Of a DNA stretch of 64,000 bases, positions 22,641-34,095 are shown in pieces (position 1 is the first letter of the stretch; every line of letters begins with the position of its first letter). Location: NCBI GenBank assembly GCA_963920635.1, contig OY987298.1, forward strand, positions 4,154,001 to 4,218,000. The letters are read 5' to 3'. Origin of the DNA: Pseudeuparius sepicola (taxonomy: Eukaryota > Arthropoda > Insecta > Coleoptera > Anthribidae). The translations under genes and the position numbers were made by a program. The notes below the pieces were generated by a model. The model had not been told where the DNA came from, ran no database searches, and worked only from the letters and a program-made list of their open reading frames with translations.

Positions 22641-23025
22641 AAAATAAAAAAAAACCTTTTTAAAAACAAGCTCCTATTTAAGCCACGTACTAAAACGAAT
22701 AAAATAAGTTTAGTTTTTCGTTAAGATAATTCAACTCCAAATTGCGACAAGTTTTTGCAAATTGAAATGCTCGTCGCGCGAATTGTAAAGAAAAAATACA
22801 TACTTTGGCAAATAGGTAGGTACTTGCTTATCAACCAATCACTGTCCAAAAAAAATAATTGGTACCTACTACTTTCATCAACATTTCGCGCGACAAGCTT
22901 TTCAATTTGCAAAAACTTGTCGCAATTTAGAACTGAATTATCTTAACGAAAACCTAAACCTATTATATTCGTTTTAGTACATGGCTTAAATAAAAGCTTG
23001 TTTTTAAAAAGGTTTTTTTTATTTT
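22641..23025. mobile_element. Palindromic MITE with ~150-bp arms
   Basis: The sequence from AAAATAAAAAAAAACC at the left is repeated inverted at the right, through CGTTTTAGTAC and the inner GCGACAAGTTTTTGCAAATT. The loop is about 22790-22860. A short piece of the arm (AAAACAAGCTTTTATTTAAG) recurs alone near 35500. No clear target duplication. The open frames inside are mirror images of each other caused by the palindrome. Confidence 0.75.
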
Positions 23026-23406
23026 AAATTTTTCTATAAATAAGTTCATAAAAAACTACCTACATCCTGATAAGGTGATAAAATATGTAACTTTTAGTGG
23101 GTTTGCAGTCAAGTTGGTCTTTAAAGAAAACTATGTTTTAATTATTGCCCTTTCGGAGTTGTTTATTCCTTCTTCAGGACAGCTACAATATGTTTAAATA
23201 ATGTTTATACATATTATATAATATACAATTTTACATACTTAACGCCACATTTGATTTAAAACTATATTATCCATGACCAATTTATGATGAAAAATCTTCA
23301 GATGTATTTTTTACAAGACTTAAAATTTTAAATATTTAAATTTTTAATAGATATCTAAAAATATAAATATTTTCTAAAATTTAGTTGTGGTGCAAACAGA
23401 TCCATT

Positions 23407-23746
23407 GAATTTTTAATTGGGTTTTTCGCCACCAATCTGGTTAAAACACAACTTTTTCAAGTTGCCTGGAAAATTAATAAATTCTGAACAGTAAATGAAC
23501 TAAACTTCAAGATCATGTCACGTCAAAGTGAATCGGTTATTTCACTTTGACGTGATATAATATGATCTTTGAGAAAGAAGGAAGATTTATTCTCCGAAAG
23601 CTCAGAAAACAAATTTTTAGAAGTTATTTTTGAGTTACACGTTTAAATTTTAGTTCATTTACTGTTAAGAATTTATTAATTTTTCAGTCAATTGGAGAAA
23701 GTCGTCTTTTAACCAGATTGGTGGCGATAAACCCAATAAAAAATTC
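23407..23746. mobile_element. Inverted-repeat element with an inner perfect hairpin
   Basis: Arms of about 100 bp (containing CGCCACCAATCTGGTTAAAA at the left, inverted at the right) flank a loop that itself holds TCACGTCAAAGTGAA (about 23518) inverted as TTTCACTTTGACGTGA (about 23541). No coding or target duplication identified. Confidence 0.7.
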
Positions 23747-24720
23747 TAAAAACATAATTTTTAACTTTTATAAACAACCTAGGTATTTTTATATTGTTGA
23801 AGACTTGATAAAAATTAGTTAATTTTCATTTGTTTTGGATTTAAGGTTACCTATATGTTTGCAAAATGTCTAAATATATCTAATTAGATTCTCTTAGATT
23901 AGATTAGATTTTTAGATTTTTAGAGATATGGATTAATGACAATAACTTTACACATTATTGGTAATTGAAATACATGAAACTTGATCTGACTGTTAATTTA
24001 ATTTAATTTTAGGTAAAAATCAAAACTATAACTTTTTAGAGTTCGAAACATAACAAAAAAAATGTTTATACTAACACGACATTTTAAATTTATATTTTGT
24101 ATTTATCTTTCTCCAAAAAATAAAAGTTTCAGAAACATAATCGAACTTTTATTATATTTTTAGATTGCTAGGGAAGAAGAAAAAAATTAAAAAATAAGTA
24201 AATTTACCGCAGTTAAAAATAGGGGTTTTAAAATACTTTTGAAAATATATTTTCTAATATATATTTTTTACATCATCACTAAATTACCTCTAGTTTAAAG
24301 TATTGTCAGGGTGAGAATTATTATTATAATATTTCCTGCTTGGTTAGCAAAATGTGCTTATCTATGAAAGAGTTTCCACTAGCAATGTTTTTCCAATACC
24401 TCTTGCTACTCTCCGATTTCTATTTAATCGACATTTACCTGTATACATGTCGCGCTGTAGTTATAAATCAGCTTGAAACACCCACGCTAGGGCGTTCCCT
24501 GCGGCCCTGATACACGGCACGCGCCGATAATTAACGTGTCCGTTTTCAATCAGTGCCCAACAACATCGGAAGTGGTTATCTGTTGAAATGGTTGGTCTTT
24601 AATTGTTAATTGGCGGCTGAAAAAAAGAAGGCAGCCTCTAATAGTGGATCTACAATTCCTTATTAGAATCGTCGGGCAGCTATAACCGTCTTCGAACAAT
24701 TCAAGCCAAAATGTCAACTA
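23747..24720. other. AT-rich interval, no gene seen
   Basis: Contains a short TTAGA-rich stretch (about 23880-23925). Nothing else supported. Confidence 0.35.
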
Positions 24721-24722
24721 TA

Positions 24723-26204
24723 CAGGGTGAGTTTTTTTCGATGGGAATCTCGGAAACTAGCGGAGCTAGAACAAACGTTAAATGGGGAAAGAATTTCGGT
24801 TTTTAATGCTCAATCTAATGCCCCTTTTGGATTTTTAAAAAAGTTCATGGCTCACCAGATATTTTGAAAAGAGTGATTTTTTACTATTTCATCAGATCTC
24901 TGTAGCTTCGTTATTTCTGATTATACAGAAAAACTGTAGAGACAAAAATTGTAGATAATTTTGGGCTTAATAAGATAATCTAATCCATTTTTTATGTTGT
25001 TTGTGATTTTTGAGATATTTATGACAAACTTTTGTTTTTTTAAATGTAAATCATAGTTGGCTATGGCCTTATAAAATCGCCCATTTTTTTAGCTTTCCAA
25101 AGATATAATACTCGGCATAGTTATTATAGAAAAGAAAAGGGCTATGGCTAATTTTCTGATTTTTTTTAAATTTTCACATATTCAGCCATGGAATATTTTC
25201 ATAATTACGTTCTATTTTATAATTAGATATACTTCAAACTTTCTAATATTTTGTTTTTAGCTGGTAACAAAATGTAACAAAATAAAACAAAAATTAAAAA
25301 ACTCAAATTCAAATTATTATTATTTTATAAGGTCACCTTTTAAAATAAAAAACTTGATTAAGCAATCCACCATTATTATTTATGCAAATATTGCTTCTTT
25401 TTAAAACTGAATTTGTCGCTTTTCTTAGAGAGCGCCTGTCAATACTGGCAATTGCTTCTAAAACAGCTGTTCTTAATTCAACAATAATTGTCTCATACTT
25501 TATTTTGTACTGTTCCCCACAAAAAGAAATCCAAAACAGACAAATCGGGGGATCGGGGCTGCCAGGAAATAGGTCTATTTCTCCCTATCCAACTATTTGC
25601 ATAGAGCTGATCTAGGTAATTTCTTACGGGCAAATAATTATGTGGTGGAGCTCCATCATGATAATTTTTGTTTTATTTTGTTACATTTTGTTACCAGCTA
25701 AAAATAAAATATTTGAAAGTTTGAAGAATGTCTTATTAAAAAATATAACGTAAATATGAAAATATTCCATGGCTGACTAAGTGAAAATTTAAAAAAATCA
25801 GAAAATTAGCCATAGCTATTTTATTTTTTATAATAACTACGCCCAGTATTATATTCTTGGAAAGCTCAAAAAATAGCCGATTTGATAAGGAAACAGGCAA
25901 CTATGATTTACATTTAAAATAACAAAAGTTTATGTTATATCTCAAAAGTCACAAACAACACAAAAAATTGGATCAGATTATTAAGCTCAAAATTATCTAC
26001 AATTTTTGTCTCTACAGTTTTTCTGTATAATCAGAAATAACGGAGCTACAGAGATCCGATGAAATAGCAAAAAATCACTCTTTTCAAAATATCTAGTGAG
26101 TCATGAACTTTTTTAAAAATCCATAAGGAGGCATTAGATTGAGCATTCAAAACTGCAATTCTTTCCCCCATTTAGCCTTTGTTCTAACTCTGCTAGTTTC
26201 CGAG
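24723..26204 (-). mobile_element. Defective DD41D transposon with long inverted arms, copy at 24.7 kb
   Basis: Left end CAGGGTGAGTTTTTTTCGAT follows TA at 24721-24722. The inverted right arm stops at TTTCCGAGAT (26204), about 35 bp short of the complete end seen at 58407-59877, so this copy is truncated. The arms are about 600 bp each. The centre holds the last part of a transposase gene on the minus strand (separate entry). Confidence 0.85.
25365..25655 (-). pseudogene. DD41D transposase, C-terminal relic
   Basis: The minus strand reads H-D-G-A-P-P-H-N-Y, then W-Q-P-R-S-P-D-L-S-V-L-D-F-F-L-W-G, then N-K-V. The second catalytic Asp (HDG) and the Asp in V-L-D-F are separated by 41 residues, the same spacing as the intact transposase at 40396-41720. 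A stop then follows N-K-V, and the downstream sequence can be read only with frame changes. The first catalytic Asp and the DNA-binding region are absent. Confidence 0.75.
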
Positions 26205-26885
26205 ATAAAACATAAAAGTAGGTAGGTTGATGCTATGTCCCCACAATCACGTTAAAATGGCTCTAGAGTTTTTCAATATTTTGGTTTATGATATTAATTT
26301 TTTATAGTTTAAAAATTATCTACCTACTAACGTATATACGCTGACGTTAATGTTAATATTAATCCTTAATACTGAAACGCAGTTTCGTTTTACGCGAGAA
26401 CGGAACTGCTTAAACTTTCGCAATTTAACACCTATGCAATCTCCCTTAATACTATTAGGTAAAGTTGTAGGTGTAATAATGACGCTCCATATTCGCTAGA
26501 GTCTACTCTAGAAGATCCACTATTATTACGAGGACCAATTTCTAATAATTTCGTAATTATCTAGTAGGTGCCTATCAATTATTTTTTATGAAAGTAAATT
26601 ATTAGCAATTTTTTCCTTTATAAAACTGTTTAATTGTTTTTGCGAAAGTTATTTGGTCCTAATTTAGTTTATTATTACCTAAAATTAGTCTTTGAATTCG
26701 AGGAAAAAGTTATCATCAATTTTTTTGTCAATATTTACTTATTTTTAACCTTCTAGATGCCCTTGTAGTCAAAAAATAATTCATGAAATTCTGGACCTAT
26801 AGGTTTTGTCGAAAATAGGTTAGACTCTATATTAGACTTGTTATATCCCTATATATTTTTGGTCGTGTTTAAGTTTATATAAATA
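26205..26885. other. AT-rich interval, no gene seen
   Basis: No supported feature. Confidence 0.35.
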
Positions 26886-27648
26886 CAGTGTGGTCATTTA
26901 GGTGTGCAATATATGGGATTTTTTTTTATTAATTGCACAACGAAAAAAAACCAATATTCCCGAAAGTTATAGATAGTTATAGATAGAATGGTTGCAAGTC
27001 AAACAGCATACAGGGTAGGTCAAAAAAATATAAAAATTGTGGAAGAGTAAAGTACCCTTATTTCAAAAAGTTCAGCAAAATGTTATTAAAAAAGTTGTCA
27101 TGGCCTCTTAAGACAAAAAATACAGTTTTTTGAAAAATATTAATAATTTCCTAAAAAAAAATTGTTTTACTATTCACCCTAAACAATTTCATAAATCAAT
27201 CAGGATTAAACCAGTTTCGCATAACTTTGTTCAAATTCAAGCATATTTGTAAAATTGACTTAGATTTTTAATTCTTTAGGGAATCACAAACTTCATGTTT
27301 GTTTCAACGATATTAAGGTCTCAATTAAGGTGCAATTTTTTTTATTCTGGAAATTAATTGACGAACAAACGTTTTTTTCTTAAGAGGCTATGTTTTGGTA
27401 TTTAGCTTTTAATTCTAAACAACTTTTCTTAATAATGTTTTGCTGATTTTTTTTTGAAATACGGGTAATTTACTCATGAACAATTTTTAAATTCTTTGAC
27501 CTACCCTGTAAGCTATTTAACTTGCAACCATTCTAAGTGCACTTAATATGATTATTGAACATGCATCAACTTTCGGCAATATCCGTATTTTGATTTTGCA
27601 ATTAATAAAAAAAAATCCTATATGTTGCACACTTAAATAACCACACTG
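26886..27648. mobile_element. TA-target MITE containing a second MITE
   Basis: Left end CAGTGTGGTCATTTAGGTGT follows TA at 26884-26885 and the inverted right end CTTAAATAACCACACTG precedes TA at 27649-27650. The host MITE is about 265 bp without the insertion at 27011-27508. The arms pair through TTGCACACTTAAAT-like sequence and an AATTGCA core. Confidence 0.85.
27011..27508. mobile_element. Nested TA-target MITE (498 bp)
   Basis: Left end CAGGGTAGGTCAAAAAAAT after TA at 27009-27010, inverted right end TTTGACCTACCCTG before TA at 27509-27510. Long inverted arms (AAAATGTTATTAAAAAAGTT near 27078 is inverted near 27420). No coding. Confidence 0.88.
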
Positions 27649-27650
27649 TA

Positions 27651-28223
27651 TAGCAACCTAATACATTCTATAAAGTTCAAAAAGACTAGTTTTTGGGCTT
27701 CAAAATCCAAACATTTTGTATAAAAATGCCCATCAAGGAAAATTATCCCAATACAGATTTTAAAGTAGAGAAATTTGCACTGTCTATACATGAAAATAAA
27801 ACAGAACACTGAAAACATAACCTGAAAATTAAAAATTAAATTGTAGCTCGTGTGTTAGTAGGTATAAGTTTTTCAATAAAGTATTGTTGGAAAAAGCCTA
27901 AGAATAACAACATTAGGATTTTCGTAATTTTTCTAATTTCTATATCGGGCAATAAACAAGATAAAAAATTAAGCCTTTGAAAATGACATCGATGAGATTG
28001 ATAAGTTTGTGAGCGTTCGAGCTAGCTATTGAACATATTGCCACTTCAGAGGTAGTAAAGCTGCAAATAGTGAATAATACCTACCTATTAGAAGCAACAG
28101 TAGATGATAATAATTATTTGGGAGGTTACGAAGTATGAAGAAAGTGGAGAAGAAATAATTGATGCTTCTCTCCATTAGAAGTTTTTCTCTTTTAGCCCTC
28201 TTACATAATACGTAATATCATTA
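27651..28223. other. AT-rich interval, no gene seen
   Basis: No supported feature. Confidence 0.35.
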
Positions 28224-28660
28224 CACTCTATTCAGACTAAATGCAAGTGGCGCGCAAACATTTACACGATGGAAGCACGTGAACAATTCTGAGGGCTAAT
28301 ACGAGGCAGGGCCGCATTAAGGACGATCTCTATGAATTTTATAATATAAAATATTAAAATAATATGCCCCAGTATTAAGAACTTTAAAAATAAACTTGTA
28401 TGGCACACCTAGTCATTCACTTACCTGCAAATTTCTACTATTAACACAAATCCTAGCTCCAACAATTAATGAAGAGCGAAAGAATTATATGGGAAATAAT
28501 AAAGGTCCACTTGCAACTCAATACACTTCTGTAAGAAACACCGACTTGCTGCATTCGCCCGCCGGGCCAGACTTTATTGCCGGCTGGCCAATAGCAAGCC
28601 GATCACGTGCGTATCACGCTCTAGCCATGGAACAATTTGTGTTTATGTTTCAATAGAGTT
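28224..28660. repeat. Interspersed ~450-bp repeat, copy B
   Basis: Related along its length to 17357-17809 and 63051-63503. The right end is shortened (CAATAGAGTTTAG) relative to copy A. Confidence 0.8.
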
Positions 28661-29140
28661 TAGATACTATATTTAAATGTAATGTAAGTTTCTTAATCTC
28701 GTGTTAACCTGGCAATGTTGTCAACTAAAAATGTTGTAAAATACGCATGCGCAAACAAAGTAATAATCTCACTATTTCTTATATAACCTGTTAGTCGTCA
28801 TACTTTAATAGGATTTTTTTCTCTTTTACAAGAGACTTTTCACCTGTCCTGGGACATACTGTAGAAGTAAATTGGTTTGGTCAAAGTAAATTTAATAAAA
28901 ATTAAGTGGGTAATTTTAATTTTGAATGTTTGTTGGAAGAGTACCCAAGAGTTAATAGTTATTTGTCTAATAAGCGTGGAAAGTGATTAATTTCAGCACG
29001 TAGAGGTAGACGGCAGTGACGTAAAACACACTTTTCCGCACGCTCCTAGAAAACAGTACCTAACTACGAAGAATAAAATGAACATCGACAACAGTTAAAA
29101 CGACAATAAAAGAAATGATTTTAGCGCCATATCATTCGCT
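28661..29140. other. Interval with part of an older dispersed repeat
   Basis: About 28868-28960 (AAATTGGTTTGGTCAAAGTA and following) resembles 57945-58015 and 62998-63050. No gene seen. Confidence 0.4.
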
Positions 29141-29144
29141 TTAA

Positions 29145-30615
29145 CCCATTAGCGCCTTGCGTTACCATATGGCAACGTCCAACAGGTGATCTTTTCGACG
29201 CGTCCTAACTTGTCAGCGATTTTATTTCGTTTACGGTAGGAATCTTATTACTGACGTATTACTGTTTGGAATACATTCGTACTGGCAAATTCAGTATACA
29301 TTTGATTGTTAGAGTGTGAGCAGTGCTAGAATATACCATTCAAATAAATCATCGAAAAAAATGGAGCCTCGGTTTGAGTAACTATGTTTATTTTTATGTG
29401 TCACATATTTTTGTTACTTTGGATTTATATTTATGTATAGAATGCGTTAGAGTATTCATTGACAAAATATAAAGACATTTTACTAAAAACTAGCTGACTT
29501 ACATATTCGTAAACATGACTGTTGCCATATGGCAACGCTAGGCGCTTACATTCAGTAAATATTTATTTTTCAATTCCAGGAGAGGATTCTCAGTTTCTCA
29601 AGCACTAGATATGATTTACAATGATGAAACTTAGACCAATGATTGAAATGCTAAAAGATCGATGTATCCACAATTTTGTTCCGGAATTGAACCTAGCATA
29701 CGATGAAAGTATGGTAAAGTATTATGGGAAGCACAGTTGCAAACAGTTTATTCGGGGCAAGCCAATCAGGTTTGGCTACAAAATCTGGAGCCTATAGGCT
29801 CCAGATTTAGTGTTTATAAACACTAAAGATGGCTACCTAATAAACTTTGATTTTTATCAGGGAAAGAGTCCTAAAATGAATTCGGACTATGATGTTCTAT
29901 TTGGTAAAGCCGCTAGCCCACTTCTGATAATGTTACATGAACTTCCGCTAGGAAAAAGACAGTTGGGGTATACTTTCTATATGGATAATTTATTTTCTAA
30001 TCCGGCACTATTTTCTTTTTTGCAATTTCGCGGCTATTCCGCCATTGGGACAATTCGAGAAAATAGAAGTCCAACACAGTGCACCCTAACTAACAACTTG
30101 CGTATCAAGTTCGTCCTAAAGGTGCTGGAAGACATGCAGGATCAATAGAGTCCTCAAATAATAGCCGTATTTCAGATAATATTAGATTTGATAGAATTGA
30201 CCCCTTTGTTCAGCATACAGAAGGCCATAAAAAAAGAAGGTGCGGGCGCAGTACATGCAAGTCCGTAATTATAACAATGTGCTGGAAGTGTAATGTAGCC
30301 TTGTGTATTGACTATTTCCAGCCATTCCATTGTCGATAGCATAATCTGCTATTGCATATTATTAAAAATAATATATACTTGACGATATTACACTGTTTCA
30401 TTGCTTTCCAAATAACTGCCAAAACCTTTTTGATTTCTTATAAAATTAGACACTTTAAGCTCCTAGCGTTACCATATGGCAACAGCCTATATTTCAAAAA
30501 GTACTACTCAGATATTTTTGGAATAAAATATTTTCGTTTCAGGGAGTCATTTTTTACAGTTATTTAAGAAAAAATATCGAAATTTGAAAAAATACATAAT
30601 TCAGGCGTTAATGGG
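29145..30615 (+). mobile_element. piggyBac element, internally deleted (1.47 kb)
   Basis: Left end CCCATTAGCGCC follows TTAA at 29141-29144; right end GGCGTTAATGGG precedes TTAA at 30616-30619. A TTAA target and CCC/GGG ends define the piggyBac superfamily. The palindrome GTTRCCATATGGCAAC recurs at 29161-29176, 29521-29536 and 30468-30483, next to CGCCTAGC-like sequence; these subterminal repeats are plausible transposase-binding sites. The coding relic is listed separately. Autonomous piggyBacs are about 2.4 kb or more, so roughly 1 kb is missing. Confidence 0.93.
29620..30340 (+). pseudogene. piggyBac transposase relic
   Basis: From 29620 the frame reads L-R-P-M-I-E-M-L, then [15 protein letters not shown] (first catalytic Asp of the piggyBac DDD core), [11 protein letters not shown], then a stop at about 29793. 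It reopens at 29810 with LINFDFYQGK, LPLGKRQLGYTFYMDNLFSN (second catalytic Asp) and IGTIREN. Later frames (30180-30340) show H-K-K-R-R-C-G and M-C-W-K-C, a piece of the C-terminal cysteine-rich domain. The N-terminal region is absent and the middle stop lies in a 28-bp perfect palindrome (29781-29808). The gene is dead. Confidence 0.88.
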
Positions 30616-30906
30616 TTAAACCGTCAGTGCGATAAACGTCGATTCCGAAATGCGTAACAAACGCCCATCGGCGCGAGACTTTCCGTCAAGAATTAAATAT
30701 GCAGCAATCGACATCAATCCAGGTCGACGGGCCCGCCGTGCGACGGCAATAAAACGCCCGTAAAAGGATAATAACGCCCGCGTAGAGCAAAAAAGCCGAA
30801 TAACTGCCTGGCTGAGCAAAACGGCCAACCTGACTTATTGGAAACAGAGGAATTTATACGACCCGTTTTACGGAATGGGAGCACTATATTTTAAGTTTCT
30901 TAGAAC
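30616..30906. other. Short GC-rich interval between two transposons
   Basis: CpG-rich stretch at 30650-30800 without recognised coding. Contains the left target duplication CTTAGAAC (30899-30906) of the next element. Confidence 0.4.
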
Positions 30907-33175
30907 TAGAGGCCCTGTATGACACAAAAAGTGACAGTTATTCGTTTTAACAGAGGTTGGACAACGATCGGATCTCTCTCTCTGGCGAGGGTCTTATTTT
31001 CCCTATCAAATTCATTTTGTGCAACAGAAATATATTTTTTCGCTCTTTCTAGCATTCCCCTATCAGCATGATGTATCAAAATTTGATTTTAAGGTTAAGC
31101 TAACGACAGTTAACTGCCATAAGCGTAGGTAGATGAGGGCACAGTTTAAAATGTATAAAAATATAGATAAAACCAATAAATAGGTAAATAAGTTAGGTAG
31201 TAGTATGTTATTTGCAAAGCTTCACTAATAATAATTATTGAAGTTTGAATGGAAAAGTGAAGAAACATATAATTTGTTCCAAAATATCAGGATAAAAACA
31301 TTTATTAAATTTTTGTAGGAAGGTGGTAGGTAATGTAGATAGGTATGTACATAACATTAAACAAGGCTCTAGCATACCAACTAACCAAACATTCGAATAT
31401 TTCTTCAATAGGAATCGTAGCTGCAATAGTATTTTTTATTACTTTTATTTAAAAATAAAAAAGGTCTTTTAAATGTTTTTACTATATGGTTTCGTTTCTT
31501 CAAACTCTCTTCTTATACCTACCATCATAATTTTAAGACAATTAATACTAAAATTTGTACATAAGAAAAAGTTGGAAAGTTTGTTTTGGTAATATGAATC
31601 AACCACTAATAATAGGAATTAGGCTGAATAAAAAAAATGAGTACCTAGGTATTTAATATCGATATATTAGTCTCTCATTCTTTTTTTTTTGTAAAATAAA
31701 AGTTAATAACTTTTTAATGCAAGATTGATCATCTACATTTCAATAAAGAAGACAACAGTATTTTTGTTTCCAAAGATATATTATTGCAAGTAAATAGGAA
31801 AAATCAAACTAGTACAAGTTCTCACAAATTTATACATATTTAATAATGGTTCTTTCTTGCTAAAGTCACGTTCATCAAACGTTGCAGGAGATGATCCTTT
31901 CTTCAGCACAACCTGACACTCAAAATCCATGTAGGAGAAGTGAACCTGTGAAAGTTAAAGAACTATAAATTTAAGCTACCTAAACATAATAAAACGCTGC
32001 CATCAAATGCTATTTTTTTATCAGCAAGAAATTTGTAATGGAATATAAGCTCACACATTTAACTGTCTACACAAAAAGGGTTCTTTATATTCCCACCCGT
32101 GTTAACTTCTTTTTTGTCCGATTTTGTTGGTCTTGGTGTAAAATAAAGCTCCTTCAAATCTGCCTCTCTCTAACAGTTATTATAAATTCTAAAAGATCCT
32201 TAGAAGTAAGATTTTGTAAGTATTTTATTGCTATTTATTCGTGGCGTTTTTTCCTATAGGAGGTTTCGAAAAAATGTATTAGAACAAGTATTTACGAATT
32301 ACATATTACACTCTCTTTCCAAATTTCACGATAGGAAAAATTTTCTAATTGCAAACAACTTTTTTCGTATTTTTTAGTTTTCTCCTTTCGAGAAGCAACG
32401 AAAATTAAAAAAAAATAACAAAATAGGTCAAAAAATTATGGAGGTGGAAGTTTTGATGAGGAAGATCCTGTATAGTTTTCTGTAATACGTCTCTTCGTTA
32501 TGAGAATTTTGTAGTAGAAAAATTTCCTTTACGCAGTAACAAAATATTACTTATAAACCAATCCAAAGTTGTCACGCACAACTTATCTAATATATCCATA
32601 TACATATACTTACATTTTTATTATTCCATGAAACGAAAAATGCCGATCCCGGTCCAGTAAATGTACCTAACAGGTTTTACCTCCTTGAATAAGGGCAAAA
32701 ATTTTAATTTTATCTCTTTAACATTGGGAAATTTTCATAAGAATTCTAATAAGGGGTTTGTATAACCTTATGGACTTGAAAACAAATAGGTATAAAAAGG
32801 AACTAGAGATACTTATGTAATTAAATTTACTTACCTCGCAAATTTTCGTATCATTTCCAACTCTCATGTTAGGGTATTTCATTTGCACCATCGTGCTCGT
32901 GCTTCTGCGCTTTTTGGAAATGGTGTTAAGAAAAATTCATCTTGCTCAGAATTCTTGCAGTTTCTTATTACACAAGATGTTATTTCTAACTGTTAACATT
33001 CCTTTTTGCAAAAGAAATTGAGCACGCTCAATAATTTGTCGACAGTTTGTTGACAAACTGGCACCCGCCAAGATAAGAATATAATAAAAACAATGTTACT
33101 AGATCTGCCAAAATCTTTTGTCCAACCTCTGTTAAAACGAATAACTGTCAGTTTTCGTGTCATACAGGGCCTCTA
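30907..33175. mobile_element. hAT-like element, 2.27 kb, ~62-bp inverted ends, no recognisable coding
   Basis: Left end TAGAGGCCCTGTATGACAC is repeated inverted at the right end, with similarity through CGTTTTAACAGAGGTTGGAC (about 62 bp). An exact 8-bp duplication, CTTAGAAC, lies at 30899-30906 and 33176-33183. An 8-bp duplication and ends of the form TAGAG fit the hAT superfamily, though TAGAG ends with long inverted repeats are less typical. The interior is AT-rich; its open frames (for example minus 31235-31426, plus 32038-32259) show no recognised domain. Confidence 0.85.
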
Positions 33176-33248
33176 CTTAGAACGGATGTTTTCGGCAATA
33201 CCGAAGGTTGACATGGATCAGAATGGAGGAAGGAACCAAATTATTCAG

Positions 33249-33299
33249 TACATAAATCACGACGTTTCGTCTAATACTACAGTCATCTTCAGGGATGTA
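33249..33299 (-). ncRNA. Hammerhead-like relic (Penelope-type)
   Basis: On the minus strand TACATCC-CTGAAGA is followed, 17 nt later, by GAAACGTC. CTGANGA and GAAA are the two core boxes of hammerhead ribozymes, and ACGTC directly after GAA is the minimal helix III with a cleavable C seen in Penelope-like elements. An outer TACAT/ATGTA pair could be part of helix I but is separated from the core, and helix II does not pair well. Probably a decayed copy. Confidence 0.35.
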
Positions 33300-33353
33300 C
33301 AAAATAAAATGTTCATCGAAATATATTGTAGGTATACGAAGTAATTTCATATA

Positions 33354-33560
33354 CAGGGTGAGCTTTTTTTGATGATCAGTATGGGGATCTCGGAAACTAG
33401 TGGAGATAGAAGGAATGTTAAATAGGGAAAGAATATCAGTTTTCTGGGACCAATTTAACGCGCCTTGTGGATTTTTGAAAAAGTCATGGCTTACTAGATA
33501 TTAAAAAAAAAAATTGGCGATTTATTCTAATCTATCTAACTTCGTTGTTTCTGACTTTAG
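33354..33560. mobile_element. Solo left arm of the DD41D relic family
   Basis: Starts CAGGGTGAGCTTTTTTTGAT after TA at 33352-33353 and follows the arm of the elements at 24723 and 58407 for about 200 bp (CGGAAACTAG, GGGAAAGAAT). No opposite arm is seen before unrelated sequence. Confidence 0.65.
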
Positions 33561-33756
33561 CTAAAAAAGTGTAAATATCAAAGTTGGAGGGAATTGTGTA
33601 CCCAATGTGGTTATAATGTCCTAGTTTCCGCGGCAGCTGCCATTTCCAAGACATGACAGTCACAATGCCTTCGAGATATGATAAACACAATACCTTCCTT
33701 AAATTTTTAAATTTAGCCTCTTCAGAAATAAGCGACATTTTGTTCTGGTGACGACT

Positions 33757-34095
33757 AATAGTTATGTACCAAGGCACTGAAGTTCAACTTTTTATGACTC
33801 ATGAGGAATTTAGTTCCCTAGGCCTCTGGCCGAAATCGAAAAAAAATGTTTTATTAGGCAAAAAAATAATCAAAAGGATCACCCGTCCATGAACCGACTG
33901 CGCGCGTCGTTGCTTGACTTTGACGATCGCTATACTTAGGTCAAGTATGACGAGACACGGCGCTTCCCAAACTGCTGCCTGTTGTGCAGCCTCCGTGAAA
34001 AATAGATTGATATTTAAACCTACTAAAATATTTCTACTGAAAGATTGCGTTGTTATAGGAAACAATTTCGCAATGTGTACGAAAAGTTAAATGGG
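33757..34095. repeat. Repeat shared with the left part of the 54.8-56.7 kb insertion
   Basis: From TAGTTATGTACCAAGGCACT through GAAACAATTTCGCAATGTGT and TACGAAAAGTTAAATG it matches 54848-55275 with moderate divergence. This copy holds only one arm of the hairpin that is complete at 54856-54971. No coding here. Confidence 0.8.

Noticed and set aside
22721..22946. Two 63-residue frames that resemble each other
   Set aside because: Opposite arms of a palindromic MITE.
23140..23185. CTGAAGA...GAAAG on the minus strand as a hammerhead
   Set aside because: Only 3 bp of helix II and no helix III or cleavage site.
25382..25615. Plus-strand frame in the 24.7-kb element (and minus 59018-59229 in the 58.4-kb element)
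   Set aside because: Antisense to the transposase C-terminal relic, which carries the recognisable motifs.
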